Shown here: positions 23,871-35,469 of the stretch, piece after piece
Layout: each line of letters starts with the position of its first letter
How positions within the stretch are numbered: position 1 is the first letter of the stretch
Assembly: GCA_030544235.1 (NCBI GenBank)
Contig: CM060474.1
Span: 5,939,898 to 6,003,897, forward strand
Direction: 5' to 3'
DNA: 64,000 bases
Origin: Lepturacanthus savala
Lineage: Eukaryota > Chordata > Actinopteri > Scombriformes > Trichiuridae
Translations under genes and position numbers: made by a program
Notes under the pieces: model-generated
Told to the model about the DNA's origin: nothing
The model's database searches: none
Seen by the model: only the letters and a program-made list of their open reading frames with translations

Positions 23871-25149
23871 CAAGATCCAGGTCATCCTGGAAACTCCTGC
23901 TGTCGCCTGATCTGATTGGTTCCAGTTTGGTCTAAAAGCTGATTTCATTCCCTGAGAATTATTTTAATCTGATATTGTGTAGGTTTCATCTGTTAACAAA
24001 CCTATTTTGCATAGTCCATAATAATATTAAATGTTATTATATAAAACTTACCAAAACAAGCAACTACAGAAATTTATTAAAAAAAGAACAAATGATAAAA
24101 TACAAAGCCAGATAAACACATCCTCCCATAGACTATGTATAATAACAAATATGAATTAATGAATAAATGAAGTATTATAAGAAACCTTTGCTGCCTTTTC
24201 TCTCCATTTTACTCTATGTTGACCTGTTAATTCAGTAATTCAATTTCCTAAAATTAATTACACATTTGTATTATTTCTTGCTTATATACAGAGAGAAATA
24301 AGCAAACAGTAATGTAAGTGGAAGATAAACAGTTGTTTATTAATAATTCTTGGAGAAGGAGTGGGATTAAATGAATTTGGATTCTTCCCACACCTTTTCA
24401 GATTAAAGGATTTAATTGAATATGTAAAATTAATGATTTATAGTTTTCTTTTTACAGGTTGTCTATTGTTCTTTGTCTATTTTTCTAACATTTCTAACTT
24501 ACGAATTATAACAAGTAACATGGGCACTTAAATACAATATGTTATTAACAGAAATAGTGAACAACATCTATAGTATTTTAATGTTGCTGTGGGAAAAAAG
24601 TGAAACCAGCCTCCAATCAAATGTCCTGTATAAATAACAACATTGGTTACCAATGAAATTTTACTTTTCCTCAGCCAATCATCTTCATTTGTTCATGTCT
24701 CATACTCATACATACATACATATATAAGTGATTAACGTAGGCAATTCATGTCTTTCAAGAACTGAGTTAAAATGTGTAAAACACATTACAATTGAATACA
24801 TTGATTTGCAGTTTAATTAAACTGGTATACATGCAATGTTAGTGATCAGGCATGTATTTGTCGCTAGCAAAATAAATTGTGTATGTTCAGAATGTTTGAG
24901 GAAAATAAATGTTGAGATGAAGTTGGTCTCATGAAAAATAGCTAATAGCTACAGTAACTATGTTATAATGATGGGAAGAGTAATGACTGAGGTTAATCAT
25001 TAGTGAAAAAAAAAACAAAAAAAAAACAGTTATTCCCATCAATGGAAATGGAATAAATCCATTCCAACCTCTCTGGAACTGGATGAAATATTTTGGCACA
25101 TTTCTAGCCTTGATTTCTTTTGCCAAAAGAAGATATCTCTGGCTCTGTC
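23871..25149. other. Unassigned AT-rich intron
   Basis: Very AT-rich, with a CATACATACATATATA run near 24710-24725. I recognise nothing coding or repetitive. Confidence 0.5.
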
Positions 25150-26530
25150 TTTACTTTTCACAATTCCCATACGAGATTGATGGATATTCTCCAACATCCT
25201 CTTTCATCTTTGCAGGCACGATCAGTTTTGAATCTTTGAACAACAGCCAGTCATAGTATGCTAACTCTTCTTTAAAGGTCCAGTACTGTTGTATGGCCTT
25301 TAGAACTTGGTTCTGTAACTCAGACAATCCATCCTGCACTGACATCCTGCATTTTTTCTTTGATACAGCCAACCATTTTTTATTATCTGTTAGTAATTTA
25401 GATCTATATGTGATGGACGTCCTTCTTGCTGGATTACTGCTCCTAAGCCACCTGAGCTAGCATCAACTCATAGTGTGACCGGCTTTTCCATCATGAGATG
25501 GTTGGAGCTTTTTTGTTGTTCAGTGCAAGACAGTTTTGCCCCCAGTAGCTTCCACAGAGGAGCAGACACTTCAGAGAGATAAGAAATGGATGTGACTAAA
25601 CCCTACACTATTCCCATGATTCCCTGTAGATCTGTGTTGTTCTGTGGGTCTGGTTTCTCTTGTACAGCTCTTACTTTTTCCATGTCCAATTTCTGTGTTC
25701 AGCTTCAGGTTTATGTTTCTTGGGTTATGTTCACAACCCCTTCAAGCCCTTCTAGATGCTGTGCTAAACATTTTAAAGTCCTTGTGTTGAGGATATACCA
25801 AAAAGAAGCCTCTTAAATCTGCAGCGAGTTTTGAGCTCTCCTCATCTAACTGGATTTGCCAGTAGCCATGATTGGCATCCAAAACAAACCTTTTCCGTTC
25901 AGCATTTCTACAACAACTTCCTCTACTGTTTTAAGGCCCAGTGTTCTTTTTTTATTGCTGTATTTAAGTCCTATAACTGTGGACATATCCTGATTTTATT
26001 TGGCTCCACGATAGTCCCCATGCTGCTAACCCATTCAGTTGGTTCTGTCTGTCTCTCTATGAAATCAAGGCTTTCCATACATTTTAGTTCTATTTCAAAT
26101 GGATTTTTTCAGTGAAACTGGGTCCTCCCTGGGGGGATGAGACATCAGGATTTAACTGAATATGATGAACACTAGGAACACAACCTAGTGTGTATTCCTG
26201 GATGTATTCCTGTGAATACATCTTCATATGCATTCAAAATGTCTGTCTTTCTTCTATCCCATAGATCCTGTTAACCATGCCTAGGTCAACACTAGAGACT
26301 TTGTATTGGCATTTAATACAAAGTGCCCTTGTGGCTTTTTATTTTGTGTAAAGAAACACACGTGTTTGTAGCTTTTTTGCAGCTCACTGTTGCCCATTGT
26401 CATTTTAACTAATTCTATTTTGATACAGAATTTGTTCAAATCTGTCCTTCCACCAGGACAGTGATTAGTTAAATGTCTTTGATTATTCAATGTAATTAAA
26501 TTGAATTCCTTTATTGACCATTCTAAAATG
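25150..26530 (-). mobile_element. Ty3/gypsy-type pol remnant
   Basis: On the minus strand, from high to low coordinates, it shows a segment with GHFVLNANTKSL (near 26290-26340) of uncertain domain, then reverse-transcriptase pieces (WVSSM and VLDANHGYWQIQLDEESSK-like words near 25830-26040). Next come RNase H-like words including DASSGGLGAVIQQEGR (near 25400-25480), and an integrase N-terminal piece LIVPAKMKEDV (25190-25220). Frameshifts, stops and a gap between RNase H and integrase make it non-functional. No long terminal repeats were found. The order and motifs fit Metaviridae-type elements. Confidence 0.82.
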
Positions 26531-26745
26531 ATCAACCTTTAATAAAATGTAAAGCAGAATGGTAGACTCTAAAGTTGTTTTAGGTTGGAGGACTTGCATG
26601 CATAAAAATGTTGTTACTATAATCTCTTCCAGACAGGAGAGTTGACTGTACTAACGGCTTTGTATTTTCTTGAGAAAGTTTGACTTATTTCTATATAAAA
26701 ATCCAAGTCTTGTACTCAAATGTTTTGTTAATTCATTGACAAGCA

Positions 26746-26881
<136 letters not shown>

Positions 26882-26949
26882 ACTATATTTCAATATTTAA
26901 TCAATAAGAAATCCCTAAGTATTTATAGGGTGGTACTCTCAATTATATC

Positions 26950-27028
26950 GAGGGTGCAAATTGAGTCTTCTTTTTGAGGGTGCAAATTGAGTCTTTTATA
27001 TCTCTGGGGACCAGAGATATAAAAGACT
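26950..27028. repeat. 20-bp direct repeat plus perfect 18-bp hairpin
   Basis: GAGGGTGCAAATTGAGTCTT occurs at 26950-26969 and 26976-26995. The second copy runs into an inverted repeat: AGTCTTTTATATCTCTGG (26990-27007), loop GGA, then its exact complement (27011-27028). Eighteen perfect pairs with a three-base loop suggest a recent fold-back duplication. Confidence 0.9.
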
Positions 27029-27109
27029 ATAAATATATATATATTTTTTCAGGTGATTAAAACTAATTTAAGATCAGAGAATAAACACTGGATATAAGCC
27101 TTTTGAAAA

Positions 27110-27420
27110 ATAAGCCCATCTTTTTCCAGTGAAGGTGCAGCTGAGTACAACAGAGTGTCGTCTGCATAATAGTTCACCTAGCAACCATCATTAAAAGAGA
27201 CAACCAGAGGCCCTAATACTGTCCCCTGTGGTATCACTTGTGTAACTACTTTGAAGGTGAATTAAATAGAGTCAGGTCACAATGCATGGTGTTTTCTCTG
27301 CTTATAGCATGAGGACCAATTCCAGGTTTAGTCCAATTAACAGCCTTTTTAATAGATCTGAGTAGTTGATTGTATCAAAAGCTTTTGTTAAGTAAATGAA
27401 AAGAGTAACTCAATGCTGTC
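27110..27420 (-). mobile_element. Non-LTR reverse transcriptase fragment, antisense
   Basis: The minus strand contains AFDTINYSDLLKRL (near 27350-27395), IPQGTVLGPL (near 27210-27245) and YYADDTLLYSAAPS (near 27130-27175), the core RT motifs in correct order. Stops and frameshifts interrupt them. It is of LINE type; the clade was not determined. Confidence 0.82.
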
Positions 27421-28049
27421 CAGATGATGTCATTCAAATCAAGACATACATGTCTTCATCTTTCACATATGAACGTCTTCACTTACTGTTCAATTCCTCA
27501 GATCTTCCATTGTCATCTATCTGTACACATGTGGTGCAATGATTCCAAAATATATGAAAGTGTGATAGTGGAGTTTTGGATCATTTGATTTTTTGAAATG
27601 AAATCAAATGAGTAGTTTAGAGGGGAAATCTCTTTTTGGTGGAGCTGTTAACATTTGGCATTACCGCAAAATTGCACAGTAAGTACTTCAATAAATGTAC
27701 TTTTTTGCTTTCCACCAAAAAAAGTCAAACAACTTAAAACAGTTGAAAAAGGTTTATTATATTTAATAACGATTTAGATTTAATTTCTACTAAACCGACC
27801 TTACTGAAATGAGGTGCACACTCAGTTTTTGTTTCTCCCCATAAAACAGCTCTAGGCTTTGCTGTAAACTCAGTTTGATCAGTAATTTCCTGCTTCTCAG
27901 ATCCCACTTGCTACAAAATATATTTACAACTTTTGCTTCCACACTTGCCAATTTTCTAACCCATCTGTCTCTGAACCTCCCGGAGCTAACATTTAAAGTC
28001 AATACCACCACATTCTCCAAATGCTCCATGGTAAATATATATATAATAT

Positions 28050-28052
<3 letters not shown>
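27421..28052. other. Unassigned intron
   Basis: No gene. An open frame at 27875-28210 (+) merely runs into the AT tract. Words TTGAAAAAGGTTTATTAT and GCTTTCCACCA recur near 28690-28790, hinting at an unnamed repeat shared by the two places. Confidence 0.45.

Positions 28053-28132
<80 letters not shown>
28053..28132. repeat. (AT)n tract
   Basis: About 80 bp of AT after a short imperfect lead (ATATATATAATATACA). Confidence 0.97.
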
Positions 28133-28135
<3 letters not shown>

Positions 28136-28394
28136 GAAATAGAAACTGAATCAATAAAATCAATTATTTTTGTGTTATATATATATATTTCTGATATATA
28201 TATAAATTAAAACATTTCTAATTATAAACACAAATATGTTTATCTTTCTATTATTCTATGTAACTCATTTTTTATACATAAATCTAAATTCATAAAACAA
28301 AAAACTATTTTCAATATTTTCCTCTTTGATATGAAAACATAATATCTTTAAAGGACTCAAAAAGTAAAATAAAAAGTTAAAAATAGATAGAATA

Positions 28395-28498
28395 CATGGC
28401 ATGAAACTATCCTGAGACCATGTTTACAACTTTTTCTTATATTTCTATTATTTAGGCCATGTTTTACCATGTCTAAGGAATATTTCATGCAGTAGAGG
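28395..28498 (+). mobile_element. Family P tail fragment
   Basis: CATGGCATGAAACTATCCTG, GTTTACAACTTTTTCTTATA, CCATGTCTAAGGAATATTTC then ATGCAGTAGAGGTTTA: only the right end of the family, with an internal deletion and a mutated TTAA. Confidence 0.8.
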
Positions 28499-29514
28499 TT
28501 TAGTTTTAAATAAATATATTTTTTTTCAAAGTGCCAACTAATCCTGTGGTCTGATTTGGGTTTTACACATACCTGTTACAACTATATACTTTGTTAGATC
28601 ATTTAGTCCAGTGGTTTTCAACCTAAGGTTTGGGCCATAAACTATTATGTGAAGTTGTGTAGTTTAGGGTAAGTAAGTACTTGAATTTATGTCCTTTTTT
28701 GCTTTCCACCAGTTGATAAAAGGGGGGGGAAACCCTTAAATTCTCATAATTTTTTTTGGTAGGAAAAGTTGAAAAAGGTTGATTATCTCATTTAATTTCT
28801 AACTGACACTAAACTGACCTTAAAGAAATGAGTTGCACCTTTTTTTCTCAAAAAAAGAAAAGCTCCATGGGCTATTGTAAAGAGCGGATTAACTGATCGT
28901 TACCTGAACCCATCAACCACTTGACATTACTGCAGTTTGACAGCTGTCAATCATCACATAATCCATAGGTTATTGTTGCTGCTCATGCTATGCTAACACA
29001 GTGAGCTATAAGACCCACTGACACTTCTAGTAAAAAGAAAACACACACTCATGAATTTTTAAAGGCATACACACACTTATAATAAACCTGTTACTGGAGT
29101 GTTTCTAAACAAGAAAAGACACACTCAGTCTATCTGACGCGTATCTTGTGCCAAGTACCATGTAGGGCTGTTAAATACAATGAATAATGAAAAAATGTGT
29201 TGGGCAGGGACGTGCTGACCATCAGGCATAGCGAGACAAACCCTGGTGGGTCCATAAAGTTTTTACTGTCCGTCTGGCCCTGTCTGTTTACCAGCCCTCT
29301 GATGCCTGTCATTTTCTCTCTTTCTCTCTCTGAGCACATCAAACCACCATCAAAAAAAGAGAAATGTCCTCCACTGTTGTACTCCCTCATGGTGGAGGTG
29401 TACAGCTCTGATCAGTGATTGATAGGCCGACCCAAGCAAATCACCTTGGCCTACGTGCATCCAACTTGCACGTTTCACCAACCAATAATAAACATTTATA
29501 CTTTCATACAAGGT
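28499..29514. other. Unassigned intron
   Basis: No exon. CA-rich patches near 29040 and 29070 and a CTCT run near 29315-29331. Confidence 0.5.
28938..28953 (-). promoter_or_regulatory. PBX-MEIS-like motif in a palindromic E-box
   Basis: TGACAGCTGTCAATCA: a perfect palindrome TGACAGCTGTCA overlapping CTGTCAATCA, the exact complement of the PBX-MEIS site also present at 2634-2643. Candidate only. Confidence 0.28.
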
Positions 29515-29620
29515 CAGGTATCTTGCTCAAGGACGCATCGACATGGAGTCCAGAGGAGCCGGGAATCGAACCACCGACCCTTCGACCTGTGGACTACTCT
29601 ACCTCTGATCTACAGCCACT
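29515..29620 (-). repeat. Common fish repeat with tRNA-like box wording
   Basis: ATCTTGCTCAAGGACGCATC and GAACCACCGACCCTTCGACC followed by TCTACAGCCAC correspond, on the complement, to a widespread fish repeat tail whose end resembles tRNA internal promoter sequence. No folding tRNA is present. Confidence 0.55.
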
Positions 29621-29720
29621 ATAAGGAAAAAAACAGTCCACTGTAGCATGATACACATTCTAATACTAATACTTACTTCAGAGACAACAGTCCATGGAAC
29701 AAAATTATTGTAGAATTTTG

Positions 29721-29785
29721 GGGCGACATAGTGGGGCAGTGGTTAGTGCTCTTGCCTCACAGCAAGAAGGTCACAGGTTAAATCC
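29721..29785 (+). mobile_element. Family V SINE head fragment
   Basis: GGGCGACATAGTGGGGCAGT and GCCTCACAGCAAGAAGGTCA form the tRNA-related head in sense orientation. The body is missing; a matching sense tail appears about 290 bp later at 30073-30245, so the element may have been split by an unrelated insertion. Confidence 0.85.
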
Positions 29786-30072
29786 TTTGAGATTTGGGCT
29801 ATAATTGTCTGTTTTTGATTACTTTTTATTTTACCTTAATATTTCACCGCTGTCTCTGTATCACAACTTTTCTTTTTTTCCCCAGCAACCAAATGACGTG
29901 TTTGGTGCGATGAAACTACTCAGCAACATTATGGCCTGAATAATTAATCATAACTCTAGATTTACTTGGTCTATCAACACAATTTAAATCCTGGTTTTTA
30001 GTTTGAAGTCTGCACTCTCCACATGAAGTAAAACCCAGAACCCAAGAATGCTCATCTTGATGCAATGACGCT

Positions 30073-30245
30073 ATGGTTAATTGGAGATGTGTGAGTGTGT
30101 GAGTGAATGCTGTGTGTGTCCCATGGTAAACTAGTGACCTGTCTGGGGTGTATCCTGCCTCTCGCCCAAAGTACATTGGGATTGGCTCCAGTAGACCATG
30201 TGACCCTAGTGAGGAATAAGTGGGTATAGAAGATGACTGACTGAC
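30073..30245 (+). mobile_element. Family V SINE tail fragment
   Basis: Sense tail: GGTTAATTGGAGATGTGTGA, GACCTGTCTGGGGTGTATCC, GGGATTGGCTCCAGTAGACC and ATAGAAGATGACTGACTGAC. Probably the 3' partner of the head at 29721-29785. Confidence 0.88.
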
Positions 30246-30379
30246 AAAGCATTTTGAGCAGGTTGGAGCTCTTTCTTTTGATTTACAGGCATAATTTTTG
30301 CAAATGTTGCATTTGTGTATTGATGGAAAACAATAAGTTCCTCATTGTTTCTGATGTCAGTCGGCCTATGGTGAACTTT

Positions 30380-30550
30380 TTGGCGCATACACCATTCACT
30401 CACACCTACAGGTAATTCAGAGTCTCTAATTAACCTTTGGACTGTAGGAGGAAGCTGGAGAAAACCCACACAGTCACAGGGAGGACATGCAAACTCCACA
30501 CAGAAAGGTCCCAGACCGAGGTCTTGAACCTGTGACCTTCTTGCTGTGAG
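30380..30550 (-). mobile_element. Family V SINE fragment, antisense
   Basis: ACACCATTCACTCACACCTA, GAGTCTCTAATTAACCTTTG, ACATGCAAACTCCACACAGA and GACCTTCTTGCTGTGAG. Tail and outermost head are missing. It lies inverted with respect to the sense pieces just upstream. Confidence 0.88.
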
Positions 30551-30691
30551 TAATATCAAGGGCGGGTGAGAGGAGTGGAGGGCTCATAAATCAAATTCTG
30601 ACAAAATGACAGTGGAAAAAATGGAAAAAAAAAAGTGTTTAGCTGAATTGAGTGCCGCCCACTGCTCCTTTAACTTGTCCCTCTTCACTGT

Positions 30692-30768
30692 GTATGGCTC
30701 TGCAGCTATGCAGAGCCATACTACTTGTCTTTACTTGTCTTTACTTGTCTTTAACTACTTGTCTTTAT
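30692..30768. repeat. 13-bp hairpin followed by TTACTTGTCT tandem
   Basis: GTATGGCTCTGCA (30692-30704), loop GCTA, exact complement TGCAGAGCCATAC (30709-30721). Immediately after, a ten-base unit of ACTTGTCTTT type repeats about four times to 30768. Confidence 0.85.
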
Positions 30769-30792
30769 TAAATATACTGTTTTTATATTGGT

Positions 30793-30829
30793 TAGTATCA
30801 GGTAAAATGGGCCATTTTTTTATAAATCG

Positions 30830-30905
<76 letters not shown>

Positions 30906-31142
30906 TTCAGGTAAAATGAGTTTAGATAGATTTGTCAGGCTACTTACTATGCACATTTTTGGTTCAGCCTAGATTTGAAGTATTATCTCACCACCATAGA
31001 AATTATAAACTAATCAAATCACCTGTTACTAGTCAACCACAGTTATATCAACAGTTTAAATCCTTTGTATCATTGGCTCTAATTTCCAGAGAAGCTGGGA
31101 CCCCCAAAACTTAAATGGACCATTTTACCTGATATCATCCTA
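30793..31142 (-). mobile_element. Family G TA MITE, copy 1
   Basis: Bounded by TA. The left end GTATCAGGTAAAATGGGCCA and right end CATTTTACCTGATATCATCC are inverted repeats. Internal blocks on the complement strand: GGGTCCCAG-like, GAAATTAGAGCCAATGATAC, GGTTGACTAGTAACAGGTGA and GTAGCCTGACAAA. A (TA)n tract (30831-30901) lies inside the left part. Confidence 0.88.
30831..30901. repeat. (TA)n tract inside family G copy 1
   Basis: About 71 bp of pure TA, after which a second partial end (TTTCAGGTAAAATGAG) appears. Confidence 0.97.
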
Positions 31143-32041
31143 TTTTAATAAATGTTGTGTTTTGTAATGTTGGTGAATTCTGGACTCTGACCACCATGGC
31201 AGGAATCTCATAAGGACAATGAGGGCCGATGCTCTTGTTTCTCTCAATTCGGCCTTGTGCCCTTGAAAAATAATATCTTCTAGAAGGCCACCCTGCCTTG
31301 CCTCAGTTAATTTTTGCAGTTTGATGCCAGTTTGACAGGCTTCCAGCTGGTTTGAGTTGTGTATTAAAGGGTCAGAACCTAAAATACTAAATAAAGTATT
31401 AGATATCCCATATGTTAACCAACCAACCAACCAACACTGCCATCCCTAAAACACTACCCTCATGTATAATTAATGCTAAATACCAATATCCTAATCCAAC
31501 TTTCTTCTGTTTTATATTATTGTAAACTGGATATCTTTGGAAGTGATTGTTAGACTGAAAAAAATCTATATTTAAAGTGAGCTTAGCTTTGGAAAACTGA
31601 TTTCCTGATGTTTTATGGATCAAATGAATAATGAAAATGATTGTTAGTTCCAGGCTGAATGACCTTTTCAGTGATTTTTTTTTCATAAGGAGAAAAACAA
31701 GAAAAACATAATGTCACATGAATAAATAATCCATCTCTCTGGATTTCAACGTATCCAAACAAGAACAGCACCTCACAGCAGACTGATGAGTGTTAGTGAA
31801 GTGTGAAAAGTGTTTAAGACGAGTTGCTGAGCTTCAACAGCCAGACGCCGCTTCACATTTGATGAAGAGTAGAGGAGTAGGGAGTGTGGACACTTTTACA
31901 AAGCATGCATTACTTTTTAGGTGGTGTAAAAGAATCTGTGTTAAATAACTCAGGTACAGTGTATAGAACTCTAGGGTGGAAGTGAAATTTTAGGAATGAT
32001 TCTGGATGTGAACTCCCCTGTTGAAATTATGGATTTCCATG
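31143..32041. other. Unassigned intron
   Basis: Includes an AACC tetranucleotide run near 31419-31434. No exon recognised. Confidence 0.5.
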
Positions 32042-32777
32042 TACCGTATTTTCACGACCAAAAGGCGCACCGTACTAAAAGGCACAGTCTCAGTTACGTG
32101 TGCCATTACTGTATTTAACACACACATAAGGCGCACCTGATGATAGGGCGCAGGTTTTATATACATATCCTCTACTACGTACGTCCGCCTTACAACAACA
32201 CACACACAAGCAGACAAGTGTGCGTATTTAAAAATAGATCGGGAGCAAAACTGAGTTTGGTTGTGCTTTGTTTAAGTATTAGTTACAACAATACTAAGCA
32301 CCAAGATGGACCTCCTTGTAAATGTTCGATTTTCATTTCCTCCACTAGCGTTACTGCCTTTAGCCGATTAGTGACCGTCGAAACGCTCCTCCTACTCGTT
32401 CTTTGCTCGATGATCCACTGCTTGAGTCTTTCCTCCAATTCTGGCCACCTCGCTTTATTTCCGCAGAAACTCAGCTGCGTCTTCTTCACCTGTCGCAGCT
32501 CGTTTTCCAGCTTCCTCCACTTACGAACCATCGACTCGTTAATTTTAAATTCCACGTAGCGGATTGCCTTCAGTTTAAACTGAGCTTCATAAGAGTGCCT
32601 CTTTGCTGTGTTCAGGGTTGTTAAAACAGCATGAGGCTACTACGTCCGCCTCATGGTTCTCTACTACGTCCGCCTTACAATAACACATATAGGGCACACT
32701 GCACGATAGGGCGCATCGCTCAATTTGAAGAAAATCTAAGACGTTTATATGCGCCTTATGGTCGTGAAAATACGGTA
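32042..32777 (-). mobile_element. Pogo/Tigger-like DNA transposon, internally deleted
   Basis: TA at 32042-32043 and 32776-32777 bounds inverted ends: CCGTATTTTCACGACCAAAA on the left, CTTATGGTCGTGAAAATACGG on the right read as its complement. Subterminal GGCGCACC and TAGGGCGCA repeats also occur on both sides. The inside carries the N-terminal part of a pogo-type transposase on the minus strand. TA target, end sequence and transposase type agree. Confidence 0.88.
32283..32594 (-). pseudogene. Pogo/Tigger-like transposase, N-terminal DNA-binding part
   Basis: About 100 residues in one frame. It begins SYEAQFKLKAIRYVEF and continues through SMVRKWRKLENELRQVKKT, a helix-turn-helix of the Brinker/CENP-B type. 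The block NKARWPELEERLKQWIIEQR follows, then VSTVTNRLKAVTL and HLQGGPSWCL, where intact proteins continue into the catalytic DDE domain. A stop follows at 32283-32285, and a short deletion is inferred after IRYVEF, where relatives have the HGNRAAAREF-type segment. No catalytic domain remains, so it cannot transpose itself; it could only have bound element ends. Confidence 0.85.
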
Positions 32778-32779
32778 AA

Positions 32780-33801
32780 TAGGCTGATATCAGGTAAAAT
32801 GGGCCATTCAAGGTTTAGGGGTCCCAGTCCTTCTGGAAATTAGAGCCAATGATACGAAGCATTTAAACTTTTGATATACAGTAACTGTGGTTGACTAGTA
32901 ACAGGTGATTTGATTAGTTTATGGTTTCTATGGTAATTTTATTAGTTTATAGTTTCTATGGTGATGAGACAATACTTCAAATCTAGACTGAACCAGAAAT
33001 GTTCATTTTAAGTAGCCTGGTATGACAAATCTCACTAAACTATTATAAGGATGATGAATCTATTAAAAACAAACACATATGCACATAAAACTATGAGTGA
33101 TATCTGTCTTGATGGCATCCATCATAAATAATGCTGCTAGTTTGATATATTAACATATTTTTTGGGAAAAATTATATTTATTTTGCTGGAACAATTTACC
33201 TTAACCCCCTAAGATAAAATGGGCCACATGGTTTCATCTAAAATGGGCCTAACCCTCTGTGTCACTCACTAACACACATGTATATGACATGTGGTTCAAC
33301 TAAAACATGGACAGATTGTTGATTGTCATGTGAAATTAGTTCAACTCAAAGTAGTCACTACTTTTACTGTGTTTGTGTAACTTAGCTTGTTACATATGAC
33401 TGGGTGCTAGCTTTGTAGCGTTAGCTTAGCTTGTATACATAGGTATGTTAGCGTGTGTGCACAACACATAACTGATCTGTTCTTGTTTTAATAGCAGCAA
33501 TATGTTTGTTTAATACATTTTAAAAGTCATGTGCTTAAGTGATTATTTTGACATTAAAATTGATGATGAATTAATTTTAAATTTGACATTTTGTCATTTT
33601 ACTGGCTCATTTTACCTGAAACCACAATGGATATTTCACGATTTATAGGGCCTAAATAATTTTATCACATAATTCCAAAACAAAATGATCAGAAACAGAC
33701 ATTATTAATCATAAATATACTTGGAAAAGGCATATGTGGTATTGTGTTATTGTCTCAAGTGACTCAACAAAAAGTGGCCCAATTTACCTAATGTCACCCT
33801 A
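32780..33801 (+). mobile_element. Family G TA MITE, copy 2, longest
   Basis: TA-bounded, about 1.02 kb. Left end GGCTGATATCAGGTAAAATG; right end GGCCCAATTTACCTAATGTC then ACCC. Extra internal copies of AAAATGGGCC occur (near 33205 and 33240), and a MITE-like CTGGCTCATTTTACCTGAAA near 33603. It abuts the pogo-like element directly. No open frame with transposase motifs is seen. Confidence 0.87.
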
Positions 33802-34523
33802 AATGTGTAAAAATAACAGAATTTCTGTTTTCAAAGATTTGCTGTGGGAAAATGAAAGTAAAGCTCTGCCAACCAATGGGATTAAACACCAACCAATCGT
33901 TGTTTCTTGAGTAGCTGGTTAATAAATCAAGTATTTTATTTCCTCGTCTTGCCTTGTTTTTTTTTTTGCTCTTCACTCCATTATTCCCTGCATTATTTAA
34001 ATTGACCCACAGTTAAAATTGCAAATGGTCTCGTTTTGTAGACCCAGGTTTGAATTATAATCACTGTCAAATCCACTGAGTTTTCTGTGACTGCTTCACG
34101 CTGCTGTAGCTGCAGTTTACATTAGCAGGCACATAATAGAGAGACAAAGTGGTTTTGGTACCACAAGTAAGAAAGGCTCCATGAAAACTTTACAGTGCTA
34201 TAAGACATTGAAGAGAAAAACAGTCAGGCTGACATGACTGAGGTCAAATTTTATCATTTAAACCAGTATCTCTGCTTCACACTCTGTTTATTCCAGCACT
34301 TGAACCAAACTTCTGTGAAAATACTATGAAAAACTGTGTTTGACTTCATGAAAATATGGAGAATTACAACTCCGAAGACCGTTTTAATATTTATAGAAAA
34401 CCAACATCAGGGTCACAGCCGACATATGGAGCTAACGGCACATTCAGTCGGAGGACAGAGCGAGTTGCCTGGAGATAAAAAAAAAAAGAAAAAGGAAAAA
34501 AACAACTGAATCCGACAGAAATA

Positions 34524-34524
<1 letters not shown>
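33802..34524. other. Unassigned intron
   Basis: No exon; poly-A stretch near 34478-34503 leading to a CA microsatellite. Confidence 0.5.

Positions 34525-34567
<43 letters not shown>
34525..34567. repeat. (CA)n microsatellite
   Basis: About 21 pure CA units. Confidence 0.98.
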
Positions 34568-34569
<2 letters not shown>

Positions 34570-35457
34570 TCAGTTTTGTCCCAGTTTTCGTGCAGCTAAT
34601 GAAGAAACGTGCGACAAAAAGACAGTCTGTGTGTAGAGTTGTTCTTTGTTTGTTCTAATTACCATTTGTTGAGTCTGTTTGTCTTTAATAGAATGAGACA
34701 GTACTTGTTCTATCATCAATATCAAGGACTCATACACAAATCTTTACACAAACTGTCAGTGAGCTGTAGTTAACAGCCAGAGGTGTGAGTTTCATTTTGT
34801 GTGTATTTAACGAAACACCCTAAAAAAAAATCTAATGATATTTTGAAAATTATCCTTAAAAATTGTAGGATGTTTTCATGTTTTTTTTCCTCCATTCCAG
34901 AAAAAGAAAATCAAGCACCAGCATTTTTTTTTTTTATGTGAAAGACTATCAAACTCGGTGTTAAAAGAACGTGTAAAAACCTTGACAGCCCTTTTCAGAT
35001 GGAATTCATCACATCATATTTTCAGTGTCGTTCTGCTCCACTCGTTCACGCAACTGATCAATCATCCCAACCAGCAGCTGTCAGTGAAAGCATCATCTGT
35101 GAATGCATTCCAACACCTGTACTACAATATCATGTAATACGACAGAAACAGGTTGAGTATGTCCCAATACACAGGATGGGTTTATAAATGCTACACTAAA
35201 ACCAGAAGAAGAAGCAGAGAACTTTCTGTGTGACTTAATGAACGGCTCATGTGTCACTTACAATTAATTAATATTATGTATGACAGTATGACATCGTTAA
35301 TGGAGCAACGTGTACTAAACTAACAGCAATGTTGAAATATCTATTTAAATAATGACTGTGTGTGGGGGGGGGGTAGCAATTAGCAGCCATATAACAGCAC
35401 ATATATGCATTACTATAAAACATCAAATAATAGCCTGGGTGTTTATTTCTTTTAATC
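34568..35457. other. Unassigned intron
   Basis: Ordinary AT-rich sequence with T runs near 34881 and 34926 and a G run near 35363. No gene. Confidence 0.5.
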
Positions 35458-35469
35458 ACTTTATTTGAG

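Noticed and set aside
29515..29620. A tRNA gene on the minus strand
   Set aside because: Only box-like wording is present; no cloverleaf could be assembled and it matches a dispersed repeat tail.
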